From contig CABIZB010000009.1 of the NCBI GenBank assembly GCA_902363145.1, positions 1 to 64,000 of the forward strand: a stretch of 64,000 bases of DNA. The letters are read 5' to 3'. The translations under genes and the position numbers were made by a program. Below the pieces are notes generated by a model. The model was not told the DNA's origin. It did no database searches and saw only the letters and a program-made list of their open reading frames with translations. Below, one piece after another: positions 42,815 through 51,280 of this stretch (positions within the stretch are counted from its first letter, which is position 1; each line of letters opens with the position of its first letter). Source of the stretch: Oscillospiraceae bacterium (GTDB lineage: Bacteria > Bacillota > Clostridia > Oscillospirales > Ruminococcaceae).

Positions 42815-44211
42815 GTAAAACACCTGCATTCAACCCCTATCTGCCGAGCTGGGAATACATTCCCGACGGCGAGCCTTATGTCTTCGGGGACAGAGTTTAT
42901 GTTTACGGCTCTCACGATTTTTTTAACGGATATGTTTTTTGCATGGGTGACTATATGTGCTGGTCTGCGCCTGTTGATGATTTGGGTGACTGGCGTTGTG
43001 AGGGCGTTATTTACGGCAGATGCGATGACCCTATGAACAAGGAAGGGAAGATGTGCCTTTATGCCCCCGATGTTACCGTGGGACCTGACGGACGATACTA
43101 TCTCTACTATGTTCTTGACAAGGTGCAGGTCATGTCTGTTGCTGTATGCGACACTCCTGCGGGAAAATATGAGTTTTACGGATATGTTCATTATCCCGAC
43201 GGAACAAGGCTTGGGGAACGTGAGGGAGACGAGCCGCAGTTTGACCCCGGGGTTATCACAGAAGGAGAAAACACTTATCTTTACAGCGGATTCTGCGGTA
43301 AGGGAGATAAGGGCAGAACAGGTTCAAGAGCTGTGGTACTTGACAAGGATATGCTCACTGTTAAGTCCGAGCCTGTAACAGTTATACCCGGTTGTGAATA
43401 CAGCAGCGGTACAGGTTTTGAAGGACACGCCTTTTTTGAGGCTTCATCTATCCGAAAGGTGGGGGAAAAATATTGTCTGATCTACTCCTCCGAGGTCATG
43501 CACGAGCTTTGCTATGCCTTAAGCGACAGTCCGCTTGAAGGCTTTGAGTACGGCGGAGTGCTTATCAGCAACACCGATCTGCACATTGACAGCTACAAGC
43601 CCGCCAAGCTGCCTATGGCAATGGGGGCAAACAATCACGGCAGCATTGTCATGATAAATGATAATTGGTACATTTTCTATCACCGTCACACTAACGGCAC
43701 ATGGTACAGCAGACAGGGCTGTGCGGAAAGGCTGGAGCTTAATGCCGACGGCTCATTTACTCAGGCGGAAATGACCTCCTGCGGACTTAACGGCGGTCCT
43801 CTTGAAGGTAAGGGCGAATATCCCGCATACCTTGCCTGCAATCTTTTCACTCCGAAGCACTCCTTATATCTGGGTGAGGAGGGTGCTCCGAAGATCATGC
43901 AGGACGGCAGAGACGGTGACGAGGAAACAGGTTATATCGGCAATATCACCGACGGCACTACTGCGGGATTCAAATATTTCGATTGTCATAATGTCAGCAG
44001 GGTATCCGTTACCACAAGAGGATATGCTCAGGGCATATACGAGGTGAGAACCAAATGGGACGGCGATAGCCTCGGTGAGATAAAAGTGGAATTCAGCAAT
44101 GTCTGGGAAACATACAGCTCGGACATTAGTCTCCCCGACGGTGTTAATTCGGTTTACCTCACCTTCAAGGGCAGCGGCAATTCAATGCTCAGATCGTTTA
44201 CACTTGAATGA
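42811..44211 (+). CDS. GH43 glycosidase (xylosidase/arabinofuranosidase)
   Basis: A 466-residue GH43 enzyme with a five-bladed propeller and a C-terminal CBM6-like beta domain (about 335-466). It begins with the family NPYLPSWEYIPDGEPYVFGD, the aspartate pair lying in the IPDGEP strand, followed by YAPDVTVGPDGRYYLYY, the glutamate in FFEASSIRK and HGSIVMINDNWYIFYHR. These remove xylose or arabinose from xylan oligomers. No signal peptide, so cytoplasmic. It is coupled to the carboxylesterase upstream and is about half identical in blocks to the GH43 at 44729. A terminator follows. Confidence 0.9.
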   Translation: MSKTPAFNPYLPSWEYIPDGEPYVFGDRVYVYGSHDFFNGYVFCMGDYMCWSAPVDDLGDWRCEGVIYGRCDDPMNKEGKMCLYAPDVTVGPDGRYYLYYVLDKVQVMSVAVCDTPAGKYEFYGYVHYPDGTRLGEREGDEPQFDPGVITEGENTYLYSGFCGKGDKGRTGSRAVVLDKDMLTVKSEPVTVIPGCEYSSGTGFEGHAFFEASSIRKVGEKYCLIYSSEVMHELCYALSDSPLEGFEYGGVLISNTDLHIDSYKPAKLPMAMGANNHGSIVMINDNWYIFYHRHTNGTWYSRQGCAERLELNADGSFTQAEMTSCGLNGGPLEGKGEYPAYLACNLFTPKHSLYLGEEGAPKIMQDGRDGDEETGYIGNITDGTTAGFKYFDCHNVSRVSVTTRGYAQGIYEVRTKWDGDSLGEIKVEFSNVWETYSSDISLPDGVNSVYLTFKGSGNSMLRSFTLE

Positions 44212-44218
44212 TGTAAAA

Positions 44219-44260
44219 AACTCCCCCTCCGCCAACAAAGACGGAGGGGGAGTTTTTTTA
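44219..44260 (+). terminator. terminator after the GH43 gene
   Basis: ACTCCCCCTCCG and CGGAGGGGGAGT pair around CCAACAAAGA-type loop, followed by T7. Confidence 0.9.
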
Positions 44261-44278
44261 CTCACTTATACTAAACAC

Positions 44279-44390
44279 CATTTAAAAATAGGATAAAATC
44301 CAATCTCTTCCGGTAATGCTTTTAATGGTTTCATTGGACAATGAGCAAATAGTATCACAAAGTCTGTCAACGACCTTTTGAAGTGATTGA
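44279..44390 (-). mobile_element. IS4-like transposase 3' fragment with one terminal repeat
   Basis: Starts after TTA with TACTAAACACCATTTAAAAA, which resembles the MITE B end. On the minus strand a frame encodes DRLCDTICSLSNETIKSITG then RDWILSYF and a stop just before that end, the layout of the C-terminus of a transposase. The MITE B copy at 44391 cuts it on the other side. Confidence 0.55.
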
Positions 44391-44484
44391 TACTAAGCAC
44401 CAATTAAAAACTATACAAAAAATTGAGCATAATCTTGCGTATATGGATTATGCGATGATTTTTTGTCTATAGTTTTATTTAGTA
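44391..44484 (+). repeat. MITE B copy 4
   Basis: A 94-bp copy; it lacks the TGGTGA block near the right end. Flanking triplets are TGA and TTA. It lies in the IS4-like fragment. Confidence 0.85.
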
Positions 44485-44553
44485 TTACAGGTCATCTTTA
44501 AGTGATCTATTCGGTACTACCGCAAAAAAATATATACATTGCACAATTTTTAA

Positions 44554-44583
44554 TTGGCACTATCAGGTTCTTTGAGCTATAAT
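44554..44583 (+). promoter_or_regulatory. promoter of the second GH43 gene
   Basis: TTGGCA (44554-44559) and TATAAT (44578-44583), 18-base spacer. Transcription would begin near 44590, well before the hairpin at 44639. Confidence 0.6.
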
Positions 44584-44638
44584 ATAATTACAGTAAATCG
44601 TATTAAAAAGCTATCTTCATTTTTTTCTCCTATAAAAA

Positions 44639-44676
44639 TTATCCTCCCGGGCATGGCTTGGGGGGGATAGTTTTTT
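44639..44676 (+). terminator. leader terminator/attenuator before GH43
   Basis: TATCCTCCC and GGGGGGATA form a stem (one G-U pair) with loop GGGCATGGCTTG-like, followed by GTTTTTT. It lies between a promoter and the GH43 start at 44729, so it would stop transcription unless relieved. Confidence 0.6.
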
Positions 44677-44728
44677 ATGAAAATAGCAGTCAGAAATCGG
44701 CAAAATATATGGGAAAGGACGAAAATTT

Positions 44729-46069
44729 ATGAATCCATATCTTCCAAGATGGGAATACATCCCCGACGGCGAACCGAGAGTTTTCGGTGACAGAATCTAT
44801 ATTTACGGCTCTCATGACTCTGCAGGTGCAGACGAGTTCTGCGATTATGTTTTAAAATGCTGGAGCGCACCTGTTTCCGACCCTACAAAGTGGGTATGTC
44901 ACGGAGATATCTTCCACACCCGTTCCGACAGAGATCACCCTTCCGACATTGACTGGGGAACGGAGCAGTCCAGACTTTTTGCCCCCGATGTTGTTTGCGG
45001 AAAGGACGGAAAATACTATCTTTACGCTTATATCGCAAATTCAAAGGGCTGCGTTGCCGTAAGTGACAGACCCGAAGGTCCTTTTACTCTTGTGTCAAAG
45101 TATAAATATACCATACCCGATGAAATTTGCTGCGGCGGTATTTTTATTGACCCGGGTGTGCTTGTGGACGATGACGGACGCACATATATTTACTGCGGAT
45201 ATCTTAAATCATTCCTTGCTGAGCTTAACAGCGACAATATGTACGAGGTTTTGGACAACACCTGCATAGAAGATTTTATCCCTAAGGAAACCACGGAAAA
45301 GGGCAATTTCAGCGAAGAGGATTCCCTTTTCTTTGAGGCTTGCTCACCCAGAAAAATTAACGGCACATATTATATGATATACTCCCCCAAGCATTGCAGC
45401 AGGCTTGCGTATGCGACCTCCGACAGTCCCACAGGACCTTTTACATACAGGGGATATATTATCGACAGCGGAGTGGATTACCCCGGCGGAAACGATCACG
45501 GTTCTGTTGCCTGCATAAACGGTCAGTGGTATGTTTTTTATCACAGAATGACAAACGGTACTATCATGTCAAGACGTGGCTGCGTTGAAAAGATCGAAAT
45601 TCTTCCCGACGGTACTATCCCACCTGTTGAACCCACATCTCTGGGATTTGCAGACAGCCTTAACCCCTATGAGATCACTCCTGCGGATATTGCCTGCGTT
45701 CTTAAAGGAAGCTCCTTTATTACCGAAAAGGATCTGTTTGAACGGGTAATAATGAACATTCACGACGGTGATGTTATCGGCTACAAGTATTTTGATTTTG
45801 GTGAGGACTTTTCAAGCAAAACAATGGAATTTGCCGCTAAGATCAACGGAACAGGCTGTAACTGTCATATGCACATATTCGCCGATGATGAGGAGATCGG
45901 AGTCTGTGATATCGGTCAGGGCAGCGGTATCGTTAAAACGATCGTCAAAGCTGTTACGGGCAGACACGCTGTTTATTTTAAGATATCAACGGATTATCAC
46001 GGATGGACTGCTGATTATTTCAAGAACAGAAGCCTTTTCGAGATGATCGAATTTGTGTTTATGAAATGA
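44729..46069 (+). CDS. GH43 glycosidase, paralogue of the 42811 gene
   Basis: A 446-residue GH43 protein. NPYLPRWEYIPDGEPRVFGD opens the catalytic propeller, FAPDVVCGKDGKYYLYAY carries the second blade, LFFEACSPRK the acidic residue and NDHGSVACINGQWYVFYHR a late strand; the C-terminal 120 residues are a beta-sandwich of the CBM6 kind. Expected to trim xylose or arabinose from imported oligomers. It has GGAAAGGA before the start, its own promoter and a leader hairpin. It converges on the third GH43 gene with a shared terminator. Confidence 0.9.
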   Translation: MNPYLPRWEYIPDGEPRVFGDRIYIYGSHDSAGADEFCDYVLKCWSAPVSDPTKWVCHGDIFHTRSDRDHPSDIDWGTEQSRLFAPDVVCGKDGKYYLYAYIANSKGCVAVSDRPEGPFTLVSKYKYTIPDEICCGGIFIDPGVLVDDDGRTYIYCGYLKSFLAELNSDNMYEVLDNTCIEDFIPKETTEKGNFSEEDSLFFEACSPRKINGTYYMIYSPKHCSRLAYATSDSPTGPFTYRGYIIDSGVDYPGGNDHGSVACINGQWYVFYHRMTNGTIMSRRGCVEKIEILPDGTIPPVEPTSLGFADSLNPYEITPADIACVLKGSSFITEKDLFERVIMNIHDGDVIGYKYFDFGEDFSSKTMEFAAKINGTGCNCHMHIFADDEEIGVCDIGQGSGIVKTIVKAVTGRHAVYFKISTDYHGWTADYFKNRSLFEMIEFVFMK

Positions 46070-46107
46070 ACGTATCTGATTTTTAAATAAAAATATACTT
46101 CCAAATT

Positions 46108-46146
46108 TTATGGAGCGTGAGAAAAAAATCACGCTCCATTTTTTGC
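46108..46146. terminator. shared terminator of convergent GH43 genes
   Basis: ATGGAGCGTGA and TCACGCTCCAT form an 11-bp stem with flanking A/T runs. Confidence 0.85.
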
Positions 46147-47628
46147 TCATTTCATTACAAATTCCGAAAATTCGGCATATCCTCCCGCTGATTCGGTTGA
46201 ATACACAAACAGTCCCGCTCTGCAGCCTGTAAAATGATCAAGCTTAAAATATAATTTGTGCTTGCCACCAAGCTGTTTTCTTTCACCGTTTTCAATATAG
46301 AAAAGCACTGCCTCGTCCTTCATGTTCTCAAAATCGGCGGATATTCCCACGGTGAGAAAATCGGCATCAAGGGGAATGCTTTCTGTTATTACAGTGCCGT
46401 CCTCTCTCATAGAGTCCATTTCAATGAACTTTGCACCGTCCCGCACAGACGCTCCTATCCACGCATAGCAGCCCTGTAAAGCGCATATTCCCGCAGCGTC
46501 GCCGTTTTTCAGTCCCTTTGTGTTGATAGTTACGATCGCAGTGCAGCGAGGGTAGGTCATACGTTGAGTCAATGTGTTTTTCGCATGGAGAATATCACTG
46601 CACAGCCTTCCCGAGGTAATTCTGTAGCAGCCCTTCTGTGGGTTAAGAGAATAGTATTCCTTATCCGGCTGATGATTAAACTGCCAGCATGGAGAAAGCT
46701 TTTCCCCTTTAAAATCGTCGGAGGAGGTCAGCGGGGCATAGCAATATCCCGCTTTGGCGGTTGGTATCTCAAAGCTTTCGGGTATTTTACCATTTTCTCC
46801 GAAGATCGGTCGGTCATTATCCCATGAAACAGGTATGAGAACGGGTATCCTGCCCACTGCCCCTCTGTCCTGAAAGAGAATGGCATACCATTTACCGTCG
46901 GGGGTATCAACAATACCTCCCTGGGCAACTCCCTGACCGCAGTAACCCATAGTATCCTCAAGGCAGTCTCCCCCTGTAAATTCCCCTTCAAGGCTGTCTG
47001 ATGAAAAGCAAGCCTCACAGCGCAGCCATCTGTCGGGGCGGGAATGAATAAAGAAAACGTAATATCTTCCGTTTATCTTGTAAATGTGAGAGCCTTCGTA
47101 TCCGAGCACTTTATTGTCCTTGTCAAATACTATTCTTCTGTGCAAGCCATTTTTTTTCGGAGCGGATAGGTCATCACTCAGCTCTGTGAGCCATATCTCC
47201 CTGTTTCCGTAAACAATATAGACCCGTCCGTCATCATCAAAGAGAAGTGAGCAGTCATGATAAAACCCCTCAATGGTGCTTTTTTCCCATTTGCCGTAAA
47301 TATCCTCTGTGGTGTAAAGATATGTTTTGTGAGTGTCATTGCAGGAGAAGCAGACATAATATTTTCCGTTATTGTATCTTATACAAGCTGCCCACATTCC
47401 CTGACCGTAAATATTTCCCTCCTCCAGTCTCTGAGCGGGAGTATTATCAAGGGTATCGCAGACATATACGGCGTGTTCCCAGTTTACAAGATCATAGGAA
47501 CGGAGAATTTCACAGCAAGGGAAGAAATGCATTGTAGTAGAGACCATATAGTATGTATCGCCCACCCTTATAACATCGGGGTCGGGATAATCGAGAGATA
47601 TGATCGGATTTATTTTTTCATTTTTCAA
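46147..47628 (-). CDS. GH43 beta-xylosidase/arabinofuranosidase with C-terminal beta domain
   Basis: A 493-residue enzyme unlike the other two GH43s. It starts NPIISLDYPDPDVIRVGDTY with the general-base Asp in the DYPDPD motif, typical of GH43 subfamilies with xylosidase activity. The catalytic Glu lies in GYEGSHIYKINGRYYVF. From about residue 300 a beta-sandwich (CBM91-like) follows, which in relatives shapes the exo-acting pocket. The start is a TTG at 47628 behind GGAAGG. It is downstream of the SBP gene and of a nested MITE; the promoter is not clear. Confidence 0.9.
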   Translation of the reverse strand: MKNEKINPIISLDYPDPDVIRVGDTYYMVSTTMHFFPCCEILRSYDLVNWEHAVYVCDTLDNTPAQRLEEGNIYGQGMWAACIRYNNGKYYVCFSCNDTHKTYLYTTEDIYGKWEKSTIEGFYHDCSLLFDDDGRVYIVYGNREIWLTELSDDLSAPKKNGLHRRIVFDKDNKVLGYEGSHIYKINGRYYVFFIHSRPDRWLRCEACFSSDSLEGEFTGGDCLEDTMGYCGQGVAQGGIVDTPDGKWYAILFQDRGAVGRIPVLIPVSWDNDRPIFGENGKIPESFEIPTAKAGYCYAPLTSSDDFKGEKLSPCWQFNHQPDKEYYSLNPQKGCYRITSGRLCSDILHAKNTLTQRMTYPRCTAIVTINTKGLKNGDAAGICALQGCYAWIGASVRDGAKFIEMDSMREDGTVITESIPLDADFLTVGISADFENMKDEAVLFYIENGERKQLGGKHKLYFKLDHFTGCRAGLFVYSTESAGGYAEFSEFVMK

Positions 47629-47655
47629 AACGATTCACCTTCCGTATATCGTTTA

Positions 47656-47920
47656 GGACCTGTCTTCACAAGAAATGTGTGCGGATTTTCGAGCATAATT
47701 TTGTCTAAGACAAGGCAAAAAACCGCAGGCGGGCTTGCCGCCCGGCAAGGATTTTTAATACTAAGAACCAATTAAAAACTATACAAAAAATCGAGCATAA
47801 TCTTGCGTATATGGATTATGCGACGATTTTTTGTCTATAGTTTTATTGGTGATTAGTATAACGCAGTCTAAGGCAAAATTTGCCGAAAAGACGTGCGCAT
47901 ACGCTTGTGAAGACAGGTCC
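47656..47920 (+). repeat. MITE A copy 3, split by MITE B
   Basis: Ends GGACCTGTCTTCACAAG and CTTGTGAAGACAGGTCC with TTA duplications at 47653-47655 and 47921-47923. It is interrupted at 47759-47858 by a MITE B copy; removing that restores the 161-bp layout of copies 1 and 2. Confidence 0.88.
47759..47858 (+). repeat. MITE B copy 5, nested in MITE A
   Basis: A 100-bp copy inserted at the ATTTTTAACGCAG site of MITE A. Comparison with the empty site shows a 3-bp TAA duplication. Confidence 0.88.
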
Positions 47921-47932
47921 TTATATAATAAC

Positions 47933-47975
47933 TTGCCGCAAAGACTTTTATCTGCAAGGCTTTGCGGCAATTCAC
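47933..47975 (-). terminator. terminator of the sugar-binding protein gene
   Basis: TTGCCGCAAAG and CTTTGCGGCAA form an 11-bp stem on the minus strand, followed by TTATTATA. Confidence 0.7.
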
Positions 47976-48002
47976 ATTATTATTTTATTTTTGATTCAGA
48001 GC

Positions 48003-49472
48003 TTATTCGTTCTGAGCCTTTTCGAGTCCATCAACAACCTCTGCAACGAGAACATCAAGGGCACCGGAAAGCTCTTCTCTTGTGGTAGCCCACTCAACAC
48101 CGTGGAGAGCTGCGTTAAGACCAACGCTCTTGTTTGCATTGGATGTGGTGAGGCTTTCGATCTCAGTTGACATACCGCCTGCAAGGTCAACAACAGGGTA
48201 CTGACGAGCAAGGTCGTTTATCTCATAAAGATGATCGATAACATCCTGAGGCCACTTGAATTCTTCACGGCACTGCTTATCGTTAACTTCTCTTGCGCCC
48301 TCATCAACAGCAGCAGCAAGTCCGCACTCAACATAAAGAGCAACACCGAGAGGATTCTGAGCACCCTTTGTCATACAGAAGCCGTCAAGTACAGCTGCCT
48401 GCCAGGGATGTTCTGCATCAGCAGAATTGGGAACGGGAGCCATACCGAGATTCTCGGCAGGGATATTTGTGGACCAGAATTCGGGAGGATTTCTGACAGC
48501 CCATGAACCTGTGATATAGAACAGTTCTCTGCCTTCACCCATGAACTGGGGCTGCTCATTCCAATCGTAAAGACTCTTGTCCATAACAAGACCCTTGTTA
48601 TAAAGATTAAGCATATTGTTCATTGCACGCTCGATCTTTTCACTGTTCATATTAACGATAATATTTCCGTCCTCAGCTTCAATGAAAGCCTCTCCGCCGG
48701 AACGGTAGAGAGCAAGCTCAGACCACCAGCCGTCAAGACCTACATTCTTATCGGGATCACTTTCAATAAATGTCTGGAGCATATCAGAGAATGTATCCCA
48801 GTTCCACTTGCCTTCCTCGTAAAGCTCCCAGGGATCGTCAAAGCCGTATTCATCAATGGTCTGCTTGTTGTAAAGAACAACAGCATCTGCGGAAACGCTG
48901 GAGATAAGAGCATAGTGCCTTCCGTTGAAGTTGTACTTATCCATAGCTACCGCAACATCAGACCAAAGCTCGCTGTCAAGATCAATGTAATCATCAACAG
49001 GCTGGAACATTCCGCTGATTACGCCCTTAGGAAGAGATTCTTCGTCACGGGGGAAGAAGTCAACGCCTGAGCCGCCCAGAACGAGGGTGCTGAGATCGGA
49101 GTAACGAGTTTCCCATGTGGTGGGGATCCACTCGACCTTTCCGCCGTACTTTTCCTGGAACATACCGAGCTGTACGGGAACAGATACGCCTTCAGCGGGG
49201 TTGATATCCCAGTGGCTGAGGAACTTGATAGTCTTGTTTTCAAGCTCTTCGTCACGGAGAAGTGCGGTTGCACCGCTGACTGCCTCTGCGTCCTCACTTG
49301 CCATGGTAACAGTAGTGGTTGCGGCTGTGGTGGTAGCATCTGTAGTCTGTGTAGCTGAAGCGTCATTGCTGCCCGGTGCAGTAGTAGCTGTATCTCCGCC
49401 GCCGCAGGCTGTAAGACCCAGAGCGAACGTAAGTGCGGATATTCCTGCTACTGTCCTTTTAAAGTTTTTCAT
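48003..49472 (-). CDS. sugar ABC transporter substrate-binding lipoprotein (family 1)
   Basis: A 489-residue extracellular solute-binding protein. The signal peptide ends in the lipobox LTAC (Cys23), followed by a Thr/Ala-rich linker to about 70. The ligand domain has FLSHWDINPAEG, SVSADAVVLYNKQTIDEYGF and the WNWDTFSDML block typical of oligosaccharide-binding proteins of the UgpB/MalE class. The context suggests xylo- or arabinoxylo-oligosaccharides as ligand. No permease genes are adjacent in the window. TGGAGG lies 8 bases before the start. Confidence 0.9.
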   Translation of the reverse strand: MKNFKRTVAGISALTFALGLTACGGGDTATTAPGSNDASATQTTDATTTAATTTVTMASEDAEAVSGATALLRDEELENKTIKFLSHWDINPAEGVSVPVQLGMFQEKYGGKVEWIPTTWETRYSDLSTLVLGGSGVDFFPRDEESLPKGVISGMFQPVDDYIDLDSELWSDVAVAMDKYNFNGRHYALISSVSADAVVLYNKQTIDEYGFDDPWELYEEGKWNWDTFSDMLQTFIESDPDKNVGLDGWWSELALYRSGGEAFIEAEDGNIIVNMNSEKIERAMNNMLNLYNKGLVMDKSLYDWNEQPQFMGEGRELFYITGSWAVRNPPEFWSTNIPAENLGMAPVPNSADAEHPWQAAVLDGFCMTKGAQNPLGVALYVECGLAAAVDEGAREVNDKQCREEFKWPQDVIDHLYEINDLARQYPVVDLAGGMSTEIESLTTSNANKSVGLNAALHGVEWATTREELSGALDVLVAEVVDGLEKAQNE

Positions 49473-49517
49473 AAAAATACCTCCATATTATAAATTTGTT
49501 AAATTTGCTAAATTAGG

Positions 49518-49639
49518 TTATTCCTGATTTTTAACGGCTTCGATCATTCCGTCAAATGCAGGCTTTCTGCAAATGTTTCCTGCGGATCAGCCTGAGAAGC
49601 TGCGCAGCCTGAAAGAATAAATGCAGAGAGGAGATCCAT
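49518..49639 (-). pseudogene. collapsed GH10 xylanase lipoprotein remnant
   Basis: On the minus strand an ATG (49639) opens MDLLSAFILSGCAASQADPQ with a lipobox LSGC, the start of a lipoprotein. About 75 bases later, in another frame, the sequence reads KPAFDGMIEAVKNQE and stops (49518). KPAFDGMIE is the C-terminus of the GH10 xylanase at 39394. So the middle of a second GH10 lipoprotein gene has been lost, leaving its two ends. Confidence 0.7.
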
Positions 49640-49830
49640 TTACCTCGGGAGCTTCAAAATGTATTATTGCTTTGATTTTACTTCAATTGATTTAGCACTT
49701 TTATTCACTTATCATAAAAAATATAACTTATTCTTATAATATTATAGCACATTTTCCACCAATTGACTAATCAATTATTGTTTTATAGCTCGTCAAAAAT
49801 TGCTCTTTTATCGTAATTGAAAAAGAATAA

Positions 49831-50096
49831 TACTAAGCACCATGAAAATTCAATAGATAGAGACAAAAAATATAGTATGTAGTCTCCAGAAACGTTATAA
49901 TGAAATTACCACAAAACATTATAAAAAGCATAAAGGAAATTGCATACTATGTCTAAAATTATAACACAGAAAGCAGAAGAAAACAAGCATATTTCAGAAA
50001 AATTAAGAACTTTATGAAAAAATTTGATGTATCTTCTGCATTGAAATCATCAAATGCGTTAAAGGTCAAAGGATCTGCAGTAATCGAAATATTTCA
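49831..50096 (+). mobile_element. IS4-like element, 5' part with broken transposase
   Basis: After TAA the end TACTAAGCACCATGAAAATT begins the element. From 49949 a frame reads MSKIITQKAEENKHISEKLR and stops; a shifted frame continues MKKFDVSSALKSSNALKVKG then SAVIEIF. This is the N-terminal pattern of a DDE transposase of the IS4-like kind. The MITE B copy at 50097 follows at once. Confidence 0.65.
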
Positions 50097-50196
50097 TACT
50101 AAGCACCATTTAAAAACTATACAAAAAATTGAGCATAATCTTGCGTATATGGATTATGCGATGATTTTTTGTCTATAGTTTTATTGGTGATTAGTA
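50097..50196 (+). repeat. MITE B copy 6
   Basis: A 100-bp copy with complete ends, in the middle of the IS4-like remnant. Flanking triplets are TCA and TAA. Confidence 0.87.
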
Positions 50197-50478
50197 TAAG
50201 GTATGTAGATGCTCACCCATTGAGCGTGAATCTGATGATCCACGCTCAATGGGTGAGCTTTTCATGTGCTGCACTGATGAGCTTACTGATATTAGTTTAG
50301 TACAGGCTTTTAATCTTCTAATGGAGTTATTCATAAGTACAGCTAATGAAGTTTTAACTATTTCCGAACAGAAAACAAACGATTTTGTTGAAAAATCCCT
50401 TGCTTCTATTCCGGAAATTTTTAAAATGACTTTAAGGTCCCATAATCCGGGTACTTAAAGTCATTTTTGGTGCATTTA
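50197..50478 (+). mobile_element. IS4-like element, 3' part
   Basis: A frame running to 50458 encodes DPRSMGELFMCCTDELTDIS, then LLMELFISTANEVLTISEQK and a FVEKSLASIPEIFK end, matching the C-terminus of IS4-like transposases. The right end TTTTTGGTGCATTTA (to about 50478) resembles the left end inverted. A perfect 18-bp inverted repeat (50211-50228, 50241-50258) lies at its start. Confidence 0.6.
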
Positions 50479-50504
50479 CAAGAGAAGCATAATTGTATTA
50501 CGCT

Positions 50505-51152
50505 TTATTTAGATTTAGCCCCTTCCCAGTCCTTGAGGAAGCGTTCAATACCGTTGTCGGTCATTGGGTGCTTTATCATCTGTCGGATAACATTAGCCGG
50601 AACTGTTGCAATATCACAGCCAAGTCCTGCACAAGCGGTAACGTGGATGGGATTTCTTATTGATGCAGCAATAATTTTGGTATCGATACACTGAGCGCTG
50701 AATATCTGAACGATCTCCTCAATGAGCTTCAGACCCTCCATACCAATATCATCAAGTCTGCCAAGGAAGGGAGATACATAGGTAGCACCTGCGTTTGCGG
50801 CAAGCATAGCCTGTGCAGCGGAAAAAATCAGAGTGACGTTAGTCTTTATTCCCTTTGCGGTAAGCATTTTGCAGGCTTTAAGGCCCTCCTCGCACATTGG
50901 AAGCTTGATAACGATGTTCTTATGTATTGCGGCAAGTGGAAGTGCCTCCTCAACCATTTTATCAGCCTCAAGAGAGATAACCTCGGCAGAAATAGGACCG
51001 TCAACTATAGTGGTTATCTCCTTTACTACCTCCTCAAAAACACGGCCTTCCTTTGCAATAAGTGAGGGATTTGTGGTAACGCCGCAGATAACACCAAGGT
51101 CATTTGCCCAGCGGATATCATCAACATTTGCAGTGTCAATAAAAAGCTTCAT
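50505..51152 (-). CDS. transaldolase-like fructose-6-phosphate aldolase
   Basis: A 215-residue aldolase of the TalC/Fsa subfamily: [18 protein letters not shown] at the start, [13 protein letters not shown], the Schiff-base Lys in [15 protein letters not shown] (near 85) and [20 protein letters not shown]. Members act either as transaldolase or as fructose-6-phosphate aldolase, and sequence alone does not settle which. In this cluster a transaldolase role in the pentose phosphate pathway is likely, feeding xylose carbon into glycolysis. The start at 51152 has GAAAGGA 9 bases upstream. Last gene of the minus-strand xylan run, 110 bases after GH67. Confidence 0.92.
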   Translation of the reverse strand: MKLFIDTANVDDIRWANDLGVICGVTTNPSLIAKEGRVFEEVVKEITTIVDGPISAEVISLEADKMVEEALPLAAIHKNIVIKLPMCEEGLKACKMLTAKGIKTNVTLIFSAAQAMLAANAGATYVSPFLGRLDDIGMEGLKLIEEIVQIFSAQCIDTKIIAASIRNPIHVTACAGLGCDIATVPANVIRQMIKHPMTDNGIERFLKDWEGAKSK

Positions 51153-51280
51153 AATATCATATCCTTTCATATATTACCTATTTGTTTCGTGAAGTAACTT
51201 TTATTAATAATATTATAAGCTTTTCATATTATTTTTTCCTGCCGATTATTGTGCTTTTCTTTCTATATTTTGTGCAAATA

